NCBI GenBank assembly: GCA_017511045.1
Contig: JAFWLM010000077.1
Coordinates: 1-51,756 of the forward strand
DNA length: 51,756 nucleotides
Origin: Lachnospiraceae bacterium
GTDB taxonomy: Bacteria; Bacillota; Clostridia; Lachnospirales; Lachnospiraceae
Direction: 5' to 3'
Below are positions 32,755 to 41,401 of this stretch, in pieces. Every line of letters begins with the position of its first letter. Position 1 is the first letter of the stretch. A model generated the notes under the pieces. It had not been told where the DNA came from, made no database searches, and saw only the letters and a program-made list of their open reading frames with translations. The position numbers were made by a program, and so were the translations under genes.

Positions 32755-33373
32755 CGTTGCAGATCGCTGCGGCGATATTGCTTCCGCCTTTTCTTCCGCG
32801 GGCAACGATGTACGGAACGCCTGCAGTCATGATCAGCTCCTTGGATTCCACGACGTTCACGAATCCGACCGGAACACCGATGATTCCGCAAGGTTTGAAT
32901 CCTTCTTCGTCAATCAGTTCTTTGATGCGGATGAGTGCAGTCGGAGCGTTGCCGATGGCAAGGATCACCGGTCTGTCCAGTTTGGCAGCCTTGTTCATGG
33001 ACGCCACTGCTCTGGTGTAACCGTTTGCTTTTGCTTCTGCGGCTACATCTTCATCGCTCATAAAGCAGAACACTTCTCCGCCGTATTTTGCAAGCGTCGG
33101 TTTGCTGATTCCGGACTTAGCCATCTGCGTATCTGTTACGATGCATGCGCCGTTCCGGATCGCGTCCTTAAAAATGGACACTGCATTATCGGAAAAGCAA
33201 AGGTTCTCATAATAATCAAAATCCGCAGAGGTGTGGATGCAGCGTTTGATGATTGGCTCCTGCTCCGGATCCAGCGTTACATCACCAAGCTCCTGCGTGA
33301 TGATCTCAAAGCTTCTTTTTTCAATATCTTTCGGAAGGATGTGTTCAATTTTCCCGATCTTTAAATTCTCCAT
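32732..33373 (-). CDS. cbiC: Precorrin-8X / cobalt-precorrin-8 methylmutase
   Basis: 213-aa CbiC/CobH, which shifts a methyl group from C11 to C12 to give cobyrinate. Landmarks are IEKRSFEIITQELGD, KRCIHTSADFDYYENL (the conserved active-site His in HTSAD), GACIVTDTQMAKSGIS, IGNAPTALIRIKELI, GVPVGFVNVVESKELI and ARGRKGGSNIAAAICNALLYN. Length is normal. Last gene of the leftward cobalamin run, 94 nt after cbiP; the intergenic bases hold no structure I recognise. Its 3' end has been partly duplicated downstream (32617-32754). Confidence 0.95.
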   Translation of the reverse strand: MENLKIGKIEHILPKDIEKRSFEIITQELGDVTLDPEQEPIIKRCIHTSADFDYYENLCFSDNAVSIFKDAIRNGACIVTDTQMAKSGISKPTLAKYGGEVFCFMSDEDVAAEAKANGYTRAVASMNKAAKLDRPVILAIGNAPTALIRIKELIDEEGFKPCGIIGVPVGFVNVVESKELIMTAGVPYIVARGRKGGSNIAAAICNALLYNMD

Positions 33374-33467
33374 TATCTATACTCACTTTCTGATGATAGT
33401 TTTTTACTTCTATTATCCGTGCCGGATGTGTGAGAATTCTCCACACGTGAAGGCGCGGGCTCAATAA

Positions 33468-34964
33468 TTATAAACCAAGTATCTGATAGATCTTCGCCAT
33501 ATCCACACTGGCGCGGATGCCGTCAGCTAAAAGGTCGTACTGTTCTTCCTTATACTCCTGATAGGTCTTGCTGTGGCCCTTTGTATATTCAATGCCTTTC
33601 CGCTCGCAGATGATCTGAAGAAGGGCGTCGCGGAAATCTTCCTCGTCAAAGATTCCGTGCAGGTAGGAACCTGCTGCATTTCCGCTGAAGCATCCATCCG
33701 GAGATCCTTCGAGGCTGGTGAAGAGATGTCCTTCTTCAAGCTGCTCCGACTCTCCCATGTGGATCTCATATCCGCTGATCTTACGTCCGCTCAGTTTCTC
33801 ATAAGCTCCGCTGACATTTTGGATCACGCCGTTCTTTCTGGTCCGGGTCTTCTCTTCCGCAAAAACAGTTTTGATCGGAAGCAGTTCCATGCCGCGGATC
33901 GTGCCAAAGCCTTCCACACCGGATTCATCCGTCACACTCTGGCCCATCATCTGATAGCCGCCGCATACACCGAATACGAGCGTTCCGTTTGCTGCCTGAT
34001 GCTTGATCGCAGCTTCCAGTCCGTTTTCTCTCATCCATTTGAGGTCGTCCATCGTGCTCTTGGTTCCAGGAAGAATGATCAGGTCCGGATTTCCAAGTTC
34101 ATCCGCACGTCCGACATAACGGACCGAGGCCTGCGCTTCCAGATCCAGTGCCTGGAAGTCTGTGAAGTTTGAAATTTTCGGAAGACGGATCACTGCAATG
34201 TCGATATCTGCTTTTGCATCTTTGACCGAGAGCACTTCCGCGAGAGAATCCTCATCTTCGATATTGACTTTCATATAAGGGATGACGCCAAGCACATCTT
34301 TTTTGCAGAGGTCTTCGAGCATTGTAAGTCCCGGTTTCAAGATCTCCACATCCCCGCGGAACTTATTGATCAGCAGGCCTCTGATGCGCTCCTGCTCATT
34401 CGGCTCCAAAAGGGCGACCGTTCCGTAAAGCTGGGCAAAGACGCCGCCACGGTCAATATCTCCGACCAGAAGGCACGGCGCATCGACCATCTCGGCCATT
34501 CCCATATTTACAAAATCATTATCTTTTAAGTTGATCTCTGCAGGGCTTCCGGCACCTTCGATCACGATGATGTCGTACTGCTCGGCGAGTTCATTGTATG
34601 CGTCCAGGATCACCTGACGGTATTTCTCTTTTTTCTGATAGTACTCCGTGGCCGTCATGTTGCATTCGACTTCTCCACGGACGATGACCTGCGAACCCAT
34701 GTCGGTGGTCGGCTTCAGCAGGATCGGATTCATCAGTACGCTGGGCTCGATCCCGCATGCTTCCGCCTGTACGACCTGTGCGCGCCCCATCTCAAGATTC
34801 TCTTTCGTGATAAAAGAGTTGAGCGCCATGTTCTGTGATTTAAACGGCGCAACTTTATAGCCGTCCTGTTTAAACACACGGCAGAGTCCGGCACACACCA
34901 TACTCTTTCCGGCGTTTGACATGGTCCCCACGATCATTAAAGGCTTCGCCATTTTCTTTTCCAT
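33468..34964 (-). CDS. cbiP: Cobyric acid synthase (glutamine-dependent amidase)
   Basis: 498-aa CbiP/CobQ, amidating the b, d, e and g side chains of the corrin ring with glutamine-derived ammonia. The N-terminal dethiobiotin-synthetase-like ATP domain has LMIVGTMSNAGKSMVCAGL, QNMALNSFIT, EMGRAQVVQAEA and DIDRGGVFAQLYG. The C-terminal class I amidotransferase-like domain has the nucleophile in FGVCGGYQMMG and the His in GSYLHGIF. Full length. The ATG at 34964 has AGAGG 7 nt upstream. A 138-nt gap without recognisable features separates it from cobD. Confidence 0.95.
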   Translation of the reverse strand: MEKKMAKPLMIVGTMSNAGKSMVCAGLCRVFKQDGYKVAPFKSQNMALNSFITKENLEMGRAQVVQAEACGIEPSVLMNPILLKPTTDMGSQVIVRGEVECNMTATEYYQKKEKYRQVILDAYNELAEQYDIIVIEGAGSPAEINLKDNDFVNMGMAEMVDAPCLLVGDIDRGGVFAQLYGTVALLEPNEQERIRGLLINKFRGDVEILKPGLTMLEDLCKKDVLGVIPYMKVNIEDEDSLAEVLSVKDAKADIDIAVIRLPKISNFTDFQALDLEAQASVRYVGRADELGNPDLIILPGTKSTMDDLKWMRENGLEAAIKHQAANGTLVFGVCGGYQMMGQSVTDESGVEGFGTIRGMELLPIKTVFAEEKTRTRKNGVIQNVSGAYEKLSGRKISGYEIHMGESEQLEEGHLFTSLEGSPDGCFSGNAAGSYLHGIFDEEDFRDALLQIICERKGIEYTKGHSKTYQEYKEEQYDLLADGIRASVDMAKIYQILGL

Positions 34965-35102
34965 AGTTTATCCTCTGTGTCTATTATTCAAACATACACT
35001 CTTGTGCAGTATGTGAATTCTTCCAGTAAAAAACTGAGCACATCCAGTGCGCACTTCCAGCTAATAACAGATACGACCTTTTCATGCAGCCTGTTAAAAG
35101 CT

Positions 35103-36152
35103 TTAGGAAATGAGCTCCTTTAAAATATCAATGAACGCTCTGTTTGCTTCCGGTGTCCGGATCCCGATCCGGAAGTATCCTTCCCCAAGTCCCGTATAGT
35201 TGTTGCAGGAACGAATCAGGACTCCTTTTTCAAGGAAGCGCGCAGCAAGGTCGTCCGCAGCTTTAAAAAAGATGTAATTTGCCTTCGGCTCGCCGATGAT
35301 CTCAACTCCCAGCTTTTTCATTTCGGAAAGCAGATACTCACGTTCTTCGCGGACCAGCTTCTTGGTCTTCCGTACATACTCGTCTTCATCGAGCGCCGCC
35401 ATCGCTGCTGCCTGCGCAGGGATCGAAACATTCCATGGCTGCATGACTCCGCGGATCGTCTCGAGCAGTTCTTTATTCTCAGAAAGCAGATAGCCAAAAC
35501 GGATCCCTGCCATTCCGTAGATCTTCGTAAAAGCTTTCAGAATCATCAGATGCGGAAACTCTGACAGATAGCCCTTCATCGTGTAGTCTTCCTCATCGTC
35601 CATGAACGGAAGAAAGCATTCATCAAGACAAAGGAAGGTGTCGGTCTGCTCACAGCGCTCCGCAATTTTGATCAGCAGCTCCCGTGACATGACCTGCCCT
35701 GTCGGATTATTCGGATTGCAGAGAAACAGCAGCTCCACTTCTTCCGTAATATGATCCACGATCGATTCCGTCAGAGCAAATGCATTTAACTCTTCTAAAG
35801 CTTCGTAAAGCACGATCCCACCATTGATCCGAACCGCAGCCTCATACTCTTTGAACGTCGGTGCAGTGACCATTGCCTGAAGAGGCAGTTGTGCCTGGCA
35901 AAGCGCATAGATCAGTTCCGATGCGCCGTTTCCGCAGATCACGTTTTCCGCTGTCGCTTTATCCCCAAGTTCCTTCTGCGCGATTTTCGCACGCAGTTCT
36001 GTCATCTCACAATCCGGATAGCAGGATGCATTTTTAAGAGAGCTAATGATCGCTCTCTCACAGGACTCCGGCATGCCGTATGGATTTACATTTACCGAAA
36101 AGTCAAAGTCGACCCGGTTGCGATAAATATCGCCGCCATGATTGCTTCGCAA
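35103..36152 (-). CDS. cobD: L-threonine-O-3-phosphate decarboxylase (CobD), PLP aminotransferase fold
   Basis: 349-aa fold-type I PLP enzyme that makes the aminopropanol-phosphate arm of the cobalamin nucleotide loop. The N-terminus NHGGDIYRNRVDFDFSVNVNP is the CobD-type start (shown in parts: HGGDIYRN, DFSVNVNPYG). ICGNGASELIYALCQAQ, LCNPNNPTGQVMSRE, CLDECFLPFMDDEED and LKAFTKIYGMAGIRFGYL (PLP Lys in AFTK) follow. The start is TTG at 36152 with AGGAGG 6 nt upstream, so it overlaps the end of cbiB by 61 nt. A histidinol-phosphate aminotransferase is the main alternative, but context and N-terminus favour CobD. The zinc-finger tail of the longer CobD forms is absent. Confidence 0.88.
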   Translation of the reverse strand: MRSNHGGDIYRNRVDFDFSVNVNPYGMPESCERAIISSLKNASCYPDCEMTELRAKIAQKELGDKATAENVICGNGASELIYALCQAQLPLQAMVTAPTFKEYEAAVRINGGIVLYEALEELNAFALTESIVDHITEEVELLFLCNPNNPTGQVMSRELLIKIAERCEQTDTFLCLDECFLPFMDDEEDYTMKGYLSEFPHLMILKAFTKIYGMAGIRFGYLLSENKELLETIRGVMQPWNVSIPAQAAAMAALDEDEYVRKTKKLVREEREYLLSEMKKLGVEIIGEPKANYIFFKAADDLAARFLEKGVLIRSCNNYTGLGEGYFRIGIRTPEANRAFIDILKELIS

Positions 36153-37135
36153 ATAATACCTCCTGCGATCAGGATCGCTGATGACATGTACATCAGCTTA
36201 ACTGATCTTTTTATATCTTCAGCCTCGATCGGGCGGGTAGCGTCTCCGATATAAGGCTTCTCATAAACCTGTCCAAAATAAGTGGCATTGCCCGCAAGCT
36301 GAACACCCAGCGCGCCGGCGCAGACAGATTCCGTCTGTGCGGAATTCGGGCTAGCATGTTTTTTTCTGTCCCGGTGAAAGATCCTGCTTGCGCCTTTTCC
36401 GTCAAGCCCTGTAAGGTATGCCGCCAGGATCATGCAGATCCCGGAGACTCTCGCGGGAACAAAATTTAAAACATCGTCCAGCTTTGCTGCTGCCGTACCG
36501 AAATAACGGTACTTGTCATTTTTATATCCAACCATGGAATCCATGGTATTGACTGCCTTGTAAAAATACATCCCCGGGATCCCTAAGATCAGGAAAAACA
36601 TCATCGGCGCGATAATGCCGTCCGAAGTATTTTCCGCAACCGTCTCTACCGTCGCTTTAATGATTCCGGTCTCATCCAGAGCTTTTGTATCGCGTCCTAC
36701 GATCATGGAGACCGCATAGCGGGCATCATCTAAGGTTCCGGTCTTAAGCGTCTTATATACGCCGTTTGCCGCCTGAGAAAGGGACTTTCCTGCAAGCATC
36801 TGCCAGCACATGATGAATGCCAGGATCGCCTGAAGCCACCAGCCTGCAAATCCGCATGCCCAGATGATCAGGAAGCTTAAGCCTGTAGTTATCAGGCATA
36901 CGACAATGACAAGGATCACGCCGGCTCTGAACTTTGCTTCTTTATCCGCTTCCTTCGCCTCTCCCATCGGGATCGCTTTCCGAAGGATCTTTTCCGTGAG
37001 GCTGATCAGCTTTCCGATTCCGACGACCGGATGGATCATCCCGAACGGATCTCCAATCAGAACGTCAAGGAGTGCTGCCGCGATCAGGATGATGACTCGC
37101 AGTCCGAATAGTTGGACAATACCGGCAAAGATCAT
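36092..37135 (-). CDS. cbiB: Adenosylcobinamide-phosphate synthase CbiB (membrane)
   Basis: 347-aa integral membrane protein that attaches aminopropanol (phosphate) to cobyric acid. Motifs are AALLDVLIGDPFGMIHPVVGIGKLI (in parts: LDVLIGDP, HPVVGIGK), VSMIVGRDTKALDETGIIKATVETVAENTSDGIIAP (in parts: VGRDTKALDE, ETVAENTSDG), NTMDSMVGYKNDKYRYFG, and APNSAQTES-like HASPNSAQTESVCAGALG. Several hydrophobic helices occur, including the first 30 residues and a C-terminal pair. It overlaps cbiA by 4 nt (ATGA) and cobD by 61 nt, so translation of all three is likely coupled. CbiB and CobD act one after the other on the same side arm. Confidence 0.95.
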   Translation of the reverse strand: MIFAGIVQLFGLRVIILIAAALLDVLIGDPFGMIHPVVGIGKLISLTEKILRKAIPMGEAKEADKEAKFRAGVILVIVVCLITTGLSFLIIWACGFAGWWLQAILAFIMCWQMLAGKSLSQAANGVYKTLKTGTLDDARYAVSMIVGRDTKALDETGIIKATVETVAENTSDGIIAPMMFFLILGIPGMYFYKAVNTMDSMVGYKNDKYRYFGTAAAKLDDVLNFVPARVSGICMILAAYLTGLDGKGASRIFHRDRKKHASPNSAQTESVCAGALGVQLAGNATYFGQVYEKPYIGDATRPIEAEDIKRSVKLMYMSSAILIAGGIICEAIMAAIFIATGSTLTFR

Positions 37136-38565
37136 AACGTCTCTCCCTGCGTGTCAGTATTGTTTGTATCGGTTTGAGGAGCTGTGTTCTGCCCAATCCC
37201 GTATGTTTTTGCTGCTTCTAAATAACGAAACAGCATTTCCGGATGATTGTAAAAATAGAAATGCGGGAAACCTGCCTCTAGTGTTTCCGTCTGGAAAATA
37301 CACTGCCAGCTTCTTTTTCCGACAGGCTTCGCTGCCGTGAAGGCTTCTCCGTTTTCCGTGCAGTCCCAATAGTGAAACTCATGTCCACGGATCTTTTCAC
37401 CTTTCTTCGCGAGCAGACCGTCTTTTTCCGCTGTCGCTTCGATATAGCCGAAACGGCTGAGCTTATTCACCGGATATGCATCTCCGGACAATGCGCCGAC
37501 AAGAGAATGCTTCACTCCCTCTGCGTCTTCTAAACTCTGATTTAAATACATGAAGCCGCCGCATTCCGCAATGCACGGCATTCCTGCCTGAATCGCTGCA
37601 CGGATGCTTTGAAGCATACTTGTATTATCCGATAATTCTTTTGCGTAGATCTCCGGGTATCCGCCGCCAAACATCAATGCGGAAACCCCCTTCGGAATCT
37701 CCTGATCTTCAATTGGGGAGAAACGGACGATCTCTGCGCCCATCTGCTCCATCAATTCAAAATTCTCTGTATAGTAGAAGGAGAATGCCGCATCAAAGGC
37801 AACTCCGACTTTCACTTTTTCCTGACCGGCAGAATAAGAAAGCTTTGGAAGCTCCGGCGACTTGCCTTCTACCAAAGGTGCCTCTTTCGAAAGTGCAATG
37901 ATACCGTCGATATCCAGTGTATCTCCCATCGCGTCAGCTAAGGTCTCGCTCCAGGTCTGGAACGACTTGATCTCTTCCGGAGCAACGAGTCCTAAATGTC
38001 TTGATGGAACCTCGAGATCTTTGATCTCCGGTACATAGCCAAGCGGCTTTACGCCGGTCTCCTGAAGGATCACATCTTTCAGCCGCTCATAGATCATCCC
38101 GTTCGTGCGGTTTAAGATAACGCCCTGAATATTGCTGTCTTCCTTAAACTCCTTAAATCCTTTGACGATCGCTGTCAGGGAAAGGCTGGAACCTTTTCCA
38201 TCGATCACAAGGATCGTCGGGGTCTTGGTGACGCGGGAAACATCATATGCGCTTGCTTCAGGCTCTACTCCGCCAAGTCCGTCATAGTATCCCATCACGC
38301 CTTCGATCACGGTGATATCTGCCTTTTCCGCTTTCTGCTTCAGAAGGTAACGCAGCGTTTCCGGCTCCGTAAAATAGGTGTCCAGGTTTCCGGACGGAAC
38401 GCCCAGCACCTGCCTGTGGAACATCGGGTCGATATAATCCGGACCGCATTTAAACGCAGCAACATTCAGCCCCTTTTTCTTAAGGAGCGTGATGATGCCG
38501 CATGTGATCATTGTTTTTCCGCTGCCGCTTTTCGGCGCGCAGAGTAATACCCTGTTTTGTGCCAT
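37132..38565 (-). CDS. cbiA: Cobyrinic acid a,c-diamide synthase
   Basis: 477-aa CbiA/CobB, amidating the a and c carboxylates of cobyrinate with glutamine. The N-terminal ATP domain has LLCAPKSGSGKTMITCGI (P-loop), FKCGPDYIDPMFH, NLDTYFTEPETL and VIEGVMGYYDGLGG. The C-terminal amidotransferase-like domain has VGVAFDAAFSFYYTENFELM, FGGGYPEIYAKELS, the Cys nucleophile in CIAECGGFMYL, and EFHYWDCTENG with HFYFYNHPEM at the end. A Thr/Asn-rich tail of about 15 residues follows. Starts 51 nt after the cbiJ-E-T fusion gene. Confidence 0.95.
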   Translation of the reverse strand: MAQNRVLLCAPKSGSGKTMITCGIITLLKKKGLNVAAFKCGPDYIDPMFHRQVLGVPSGNLDTYFTEPETLRYLLKQKAEKADITVIEGVMGYYDGLGGVEPEASAYDVSRVTKTPTILVIDGKGSSLSLTAIVKGFKEFKEDSNIQGVILNRTNGMIYERLKDVILQETGVKPLGYVPEIKDLEVPSRHLGLVAPEEIKSFQTWSETLADAMGDTLDIDGIIALSKEAPLVEGKSPELPKLSYSAGQEKVKVGVAFDAAFSFYYTENFELMEQMGAEIVRFSPIEDQEIPKGVSALMFGGGYPEIYAKELSDNTSMLQSIRAAIQAGMPCIAECGGFMYLNQSLEDAEGVKHSLVGALSGDAYPVNKLSRFGYIEATAEKDGLLAKKGEKIRGHEFHYWDCTENGEAFTAAKPVGKRSWQCIFQTETLEAGFPHFYFYNHPEMLFRYLEAAKTYGIGQNTAPQTDTNNTDTQGETL

Positions 38566-38616
38566 AGTTTTTCTATTTCAAATGATTTCTTAAGTGTTTT
38601 TCTCTGATGCTGTCTC

Positions 38617-40611
38617 TCAGAATGTAATTACATAAATCGGATTTTCCGCGTTCATCAGATGATACTTGCCGGCTTTTCTTCCGCGGGAGATCTGCATCTG
38701 CACGATCTCGCCTCCGAACTCAAGAGCCTGCGACAAGGATTCCGGTGTAATGACATTCATCACAAATCTTGCATCCGGATTCTTCGCTCTCACCAGTTCC
38801 ACGATCTCTTTTAAGTTGCCTTTCGTTCCTCCGAGGAATACATGGGTCGGTGCCGGGAGATCTGTCATGCATTCCGGAGCCATGCCCGGAACGATTTCCA
38901 CATTATCAACGCCAAACTTCTCTGCGTTCTGACGGATCAGATCCACAGCCTCTTCATTCGTCTCAATGGCATAGACTTTACCATCTGTGCAGTAGCCTGC
39001 CATCTCGATCGTTACAGAGCCTGTACCCGCTCCGACATCATAGACCACAGAGTCTTTATGCAGTCTGAGTTTCGAGATGGAAACTGCGCGGACTTCCTCT
39101 TTTGTCATCGGAACTTTTCCGCGGATGAACTCCTCATCCGGCACACCGAATCCGCCGACCTTAACGACCGGATCACTGTTCTCAAAGAGAGCTACGGAAA
39201 GAGAGGTGATCTCTTTTCCGATAAAGTCCTCCGGCGTTCCGCTGATGATCGTCTCATCAGGATAAGAGAATCTGGAGCCGACAGTCACTTTCACATTTGC
39301 CAGTCCCATCTTCTGAAGCTTTTCGCAGATGTCTGAGACATCTGTTTTGCTTCCTAACAATGTGCAGACTTTTTTCTGCGTGCGGATCATCTCGATCAGA
39401 TTCACCTGCTGACCATGCACGCTGGTAAAGCTGCAGTCATCCCAGGAGATCCCAAGCCGGTCCATAAAGTAGATCGGGGAAGCGATGCCCGGAATATATT
39501 TCAGTTCGATATTTTCTTTGTTACCTAAAACATCCGAAAGTCCTTTTGCGCCGGAAAAATATCCGATATCTCCGGAAAGCAGGATCGCAATTTTCCGGTA
39601 CTCCGGATGTTCGTCAATATACGCCGCGATCTCATCTTTGAGATAGGCTTTGTAAAACGGTTTATTGATCGGATAGGATTCCAGCATGCGCTGCGCGCCG
39701 ATCAGAAGATCACTCTCTTCGATCGTCTTCACCGCTTCACCTGTCATCAGTTCTTTGCTGCCCGGCCCGATGCCGACGAGAGAGACAATTCGCTTGTCAC
39801 CAGCATCTGTCGAATCTGCCTTCTGCTTTGCTTCATCATTTACAAGATGATACTCGTCTTCCAGCTTCCGGATCATTTCCTCTAAGGAAACACATTCTTC
39901 GGCTTCTTCTGCGGGGCGTCCGATCACAACGATCTTAACTCCCGCACGGATCGCCGCATCCCACTTCGCCTGAAAACCGCCGGCATCTCCTGTATTCTTT
40001 GTCACCATCCAGGATGCGCCATACTCTTTCAGCATCGCATAGTTGATCTCTTCACCAAACGGTCCCTGTGCCGCGATGATGTGTCTTCCGGGAAAGCCCA
40101 GGTCTTTACACATCTGAACGACTTCCGCGCTGGATAAAACACGCGCAATAAGACGTTCTTCAAAATTTGAAAGCTGCGTAAAAGTCTTAAGTTCCTTGCT
40201 TCCTGTTGTAAGAAAGATCACGCCTTCCGTATCCTCCAGGAAACGAACTGCTTCTTCCGTATCGGAAACGATCACTATGTTCTCGCCATCTTCAGAAAGC
40301 TCTGCCTCGTTTCGTTTTACGCGGATATAAGGAACCTGTTTCTCCGCACAAGCCTTTCGGATATTTTCCGATACATTTGTTGCATAAGGATGTGTCGCAT
40401 CGATTCCAAGATCCGGCTTTACCTCTTCTAATAGAGCTGCCATCTCCTCGGCATCAAGCCTTCCTGCATGCGCATGAATGTTAGACGCTTCCGGAAGAAG
40501 ATCTTTTCCATAGCCGGTCGCAACACAGACCGTAACATCTGCATCTGTTCCGCTTAAATATTCAGCTAATTTGCGGCCTTCAATTGTGCCGCCCCAAAGT
40601 ACAATTTTCAT
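38617..40611 (-). CDS. Trifunctional CbiJ-CbiE-CbiT: precorrin-6A reductase fused to precorrin-6Y/7 methyltransferases
   Basis: 664-aa fusion of three cobalamin enzymes. Residues 1-255 are CbiJ (VLWGGTIEGRKLAEYL, IDATHPYATNVSENI, IAAQGPFGEEINYAML, VTKNTGDAGGFQAK), which reduces precorrin-6A. Residues about 272-475 are CbiE (SLVGIGPGSKELMTGEA, LLSGDIGYFSGAKGL, PGIASPIYFMDRLG, SVHGQ), the C5 methyltransferase. Residues about 480-664 are CbiT (GVPDEEFIRGKVPMTKEEVR, YDVGAGTGSVTIEMA, HVFLGGTKGNLKEIVE), the C15 methyltransferase/decarboxylase. E-T fusions (CobL) are well known; adding J at the front makes one chain for three consecutive steps. A Lys/Asp-rich linker separates J from E. It lies 4 nt after cbiH. 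Confidence 0.94.
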   Translation of the reverse strand: MKIVLWGGTIEGRKLAEYLSGTDADVTVCVATGYGKDLLPEASNIHAHAGRLDAEEMAALLEEVKPDLGIDATHPYATNVSENIRKACAEKQVPYIRVKRNEAELSEDGENIVIVSDTEEAVRFLEDTEGVIFLTTGSKELKTFTQLSNFEERLIARVLSSAEVVQMCKDLGFPGRHIIAAQGPFGEEINYAMLKEYGASWMVTKNTGDAGGFQAKWDAAIRAGVKIVVIGRPAEEAEECVSLEEMIRKLEDEYHLVNDEAKQKADSTDAGDKRIVSLVGIGPGSKELMTGEAVKTIEESDLLIGAQRMLESYPINKPFYKAYLKDEIAAYIDEHPEYRKIAILLSGDIGYFSGAKGLSDVLGNKENIELKYIPGIASPIYFMDRLGISWDDCSFTSVHGQQVNLIEMIRTQKKVCTLLGSKTDVSDICEKLQKMGLANVKVTVGSRFSYPDETIISGTPEDFIGKEITSLSVALFENSDPVVKVGGFGVPDEEFIRGKVPMTKEEVRAVSISKLRLHKDSVVYDVGAGTGSVTIEMAGYCTDGKVYAIETNEEAVDLIRQNAEKFGVDNVEIVPGMAPECMTDLPAPTHVFLGGTKGNLKEIVELVRAKNPDARFVMNVITPESLSQALEFGGEIVQMQISRGRKAGKYHLMNAENPIYVITF

Positions 40612-40615
40612 TTTA

Positions 40616-41347
40616 TTAAATATGATATCCTCTCGGAGTTACCATGTGTCCGCTTAAATTCTTCGTCTGGGAATTGCCAATGAAGACTGTTGTGAACATA
40701 TCCACCTGTGTGTCGCGAAGTTCCTTCAGCGTAAGAACGGTAGCACTTTCCCCTTCTCTTCCGATGTTGCGTACAAAGCCGCAAACCGTATCCGGAGATT
40801 TATGCTCCAGCATCATATCGCAGACCTTCTGCAGGTAATCGCTTCTCTTTTTGCTGGACGGATTATAAAGCGCGATCACGAAGTCCGCTTCTGCAGCTGC
40901 GTGAATTCTCTTTTCGATCTTCTCCCACGGAGTTAAAAGATCACTTAAGCTGATGATTGCAAGATCGTGTGTGATCGGAGCGCCTAATACAGATGCACCT
41001 GAGAAAGCTGCAGATACGCCCGGAAGCACGATGATCTCAACATCCGGAAATTCAGCCTCTGCAATTTCATAAATGATGCCTGCCATTCCGTAAAGACCGG
41101 AATCGCCACTGCAGACCATTGCGACTTTACGCTCTTTCTGTGCTTCTTCTAACGCCATGCGGCAACGCTCAGCCTCACGAGTCATGCCCGTCTGCAGATA
41201 TTCTTTATCCGGGAAATGCGGTTTTAAAAGATCATTATAAACCGTATAACCAACGATGCAGTCACACTGCTTGATCGCTTCAATGGCTTCCATCGTCATC
41301 TTTTCATAAGCTCCCGGTCCCATTCCGATTACATATAATTTTTTCAC
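40616..41347 (-). CDS. cbiH: Cobalt-precorrin-3B C17-methyltransferase
   Basis: 243-aa SAM-dependent methyltransferase of the tetrapyrrole methylase fold; CbiH methylates C17 with ring contraction in the anaerobic pathway. Landmarks are LYVIGMGPGAYEKMTMEA, CDCIVGYTVYNDLL, VAMVCSGDSGLYGMAGI, VLPGVSAAFSGASVLGAPITHD and FVIALYNPSSKKRSDYL. Length excludes the long CbiGH fusions. It sits 54 nt after cbiG and 4 nt before the cbiJET gene; GGAGG precedes the ATG. Confidence 0.94.
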   Translation of the reverse strand: MKKLYVIGMGPGAYEKMTMEAIEAIKQCDCIVGYTVYNDLLKPHFPDKEYLQTGMTREAERCRMALEEAQKERKVAMVCSGDSGLYGMAGIIYEIAEAEFPDVEIIVLPGVSAAFSGASVLGAPITHDLAIISLSDLLTPWEKIEKRIHAAAEADFVIALYNPSSKKRSDYLQKVCDMMLEHKSPDTVCGFVRNIGREGESATVLTLKELRDTQVDMFTTVFIGNSQTKNLSGHMVTPRGYHI

Positions 41348-41401
41348 TTTGTGTTACCTCCGTGTAATAATGTCATACTTATACAGATCCGCAGCGTCTT
41401 C

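Noticed and set aside
33573-34172. 199-codon open frame opposite cbiP.
   Set aside because: It is antisense to a well-supported conserved gene, has no family-like motifs, and arises from the codon bias of cbiP; other long antisense frames (for example opposite carB, amt and aroC) were dropped for the same reason.
34965-35102. 138-nt gap between cobD and cbiP considered for a riboswitch or promoter.
   Set aside because: No B12-box, strong hairpin or clear promoter boxes were seen.
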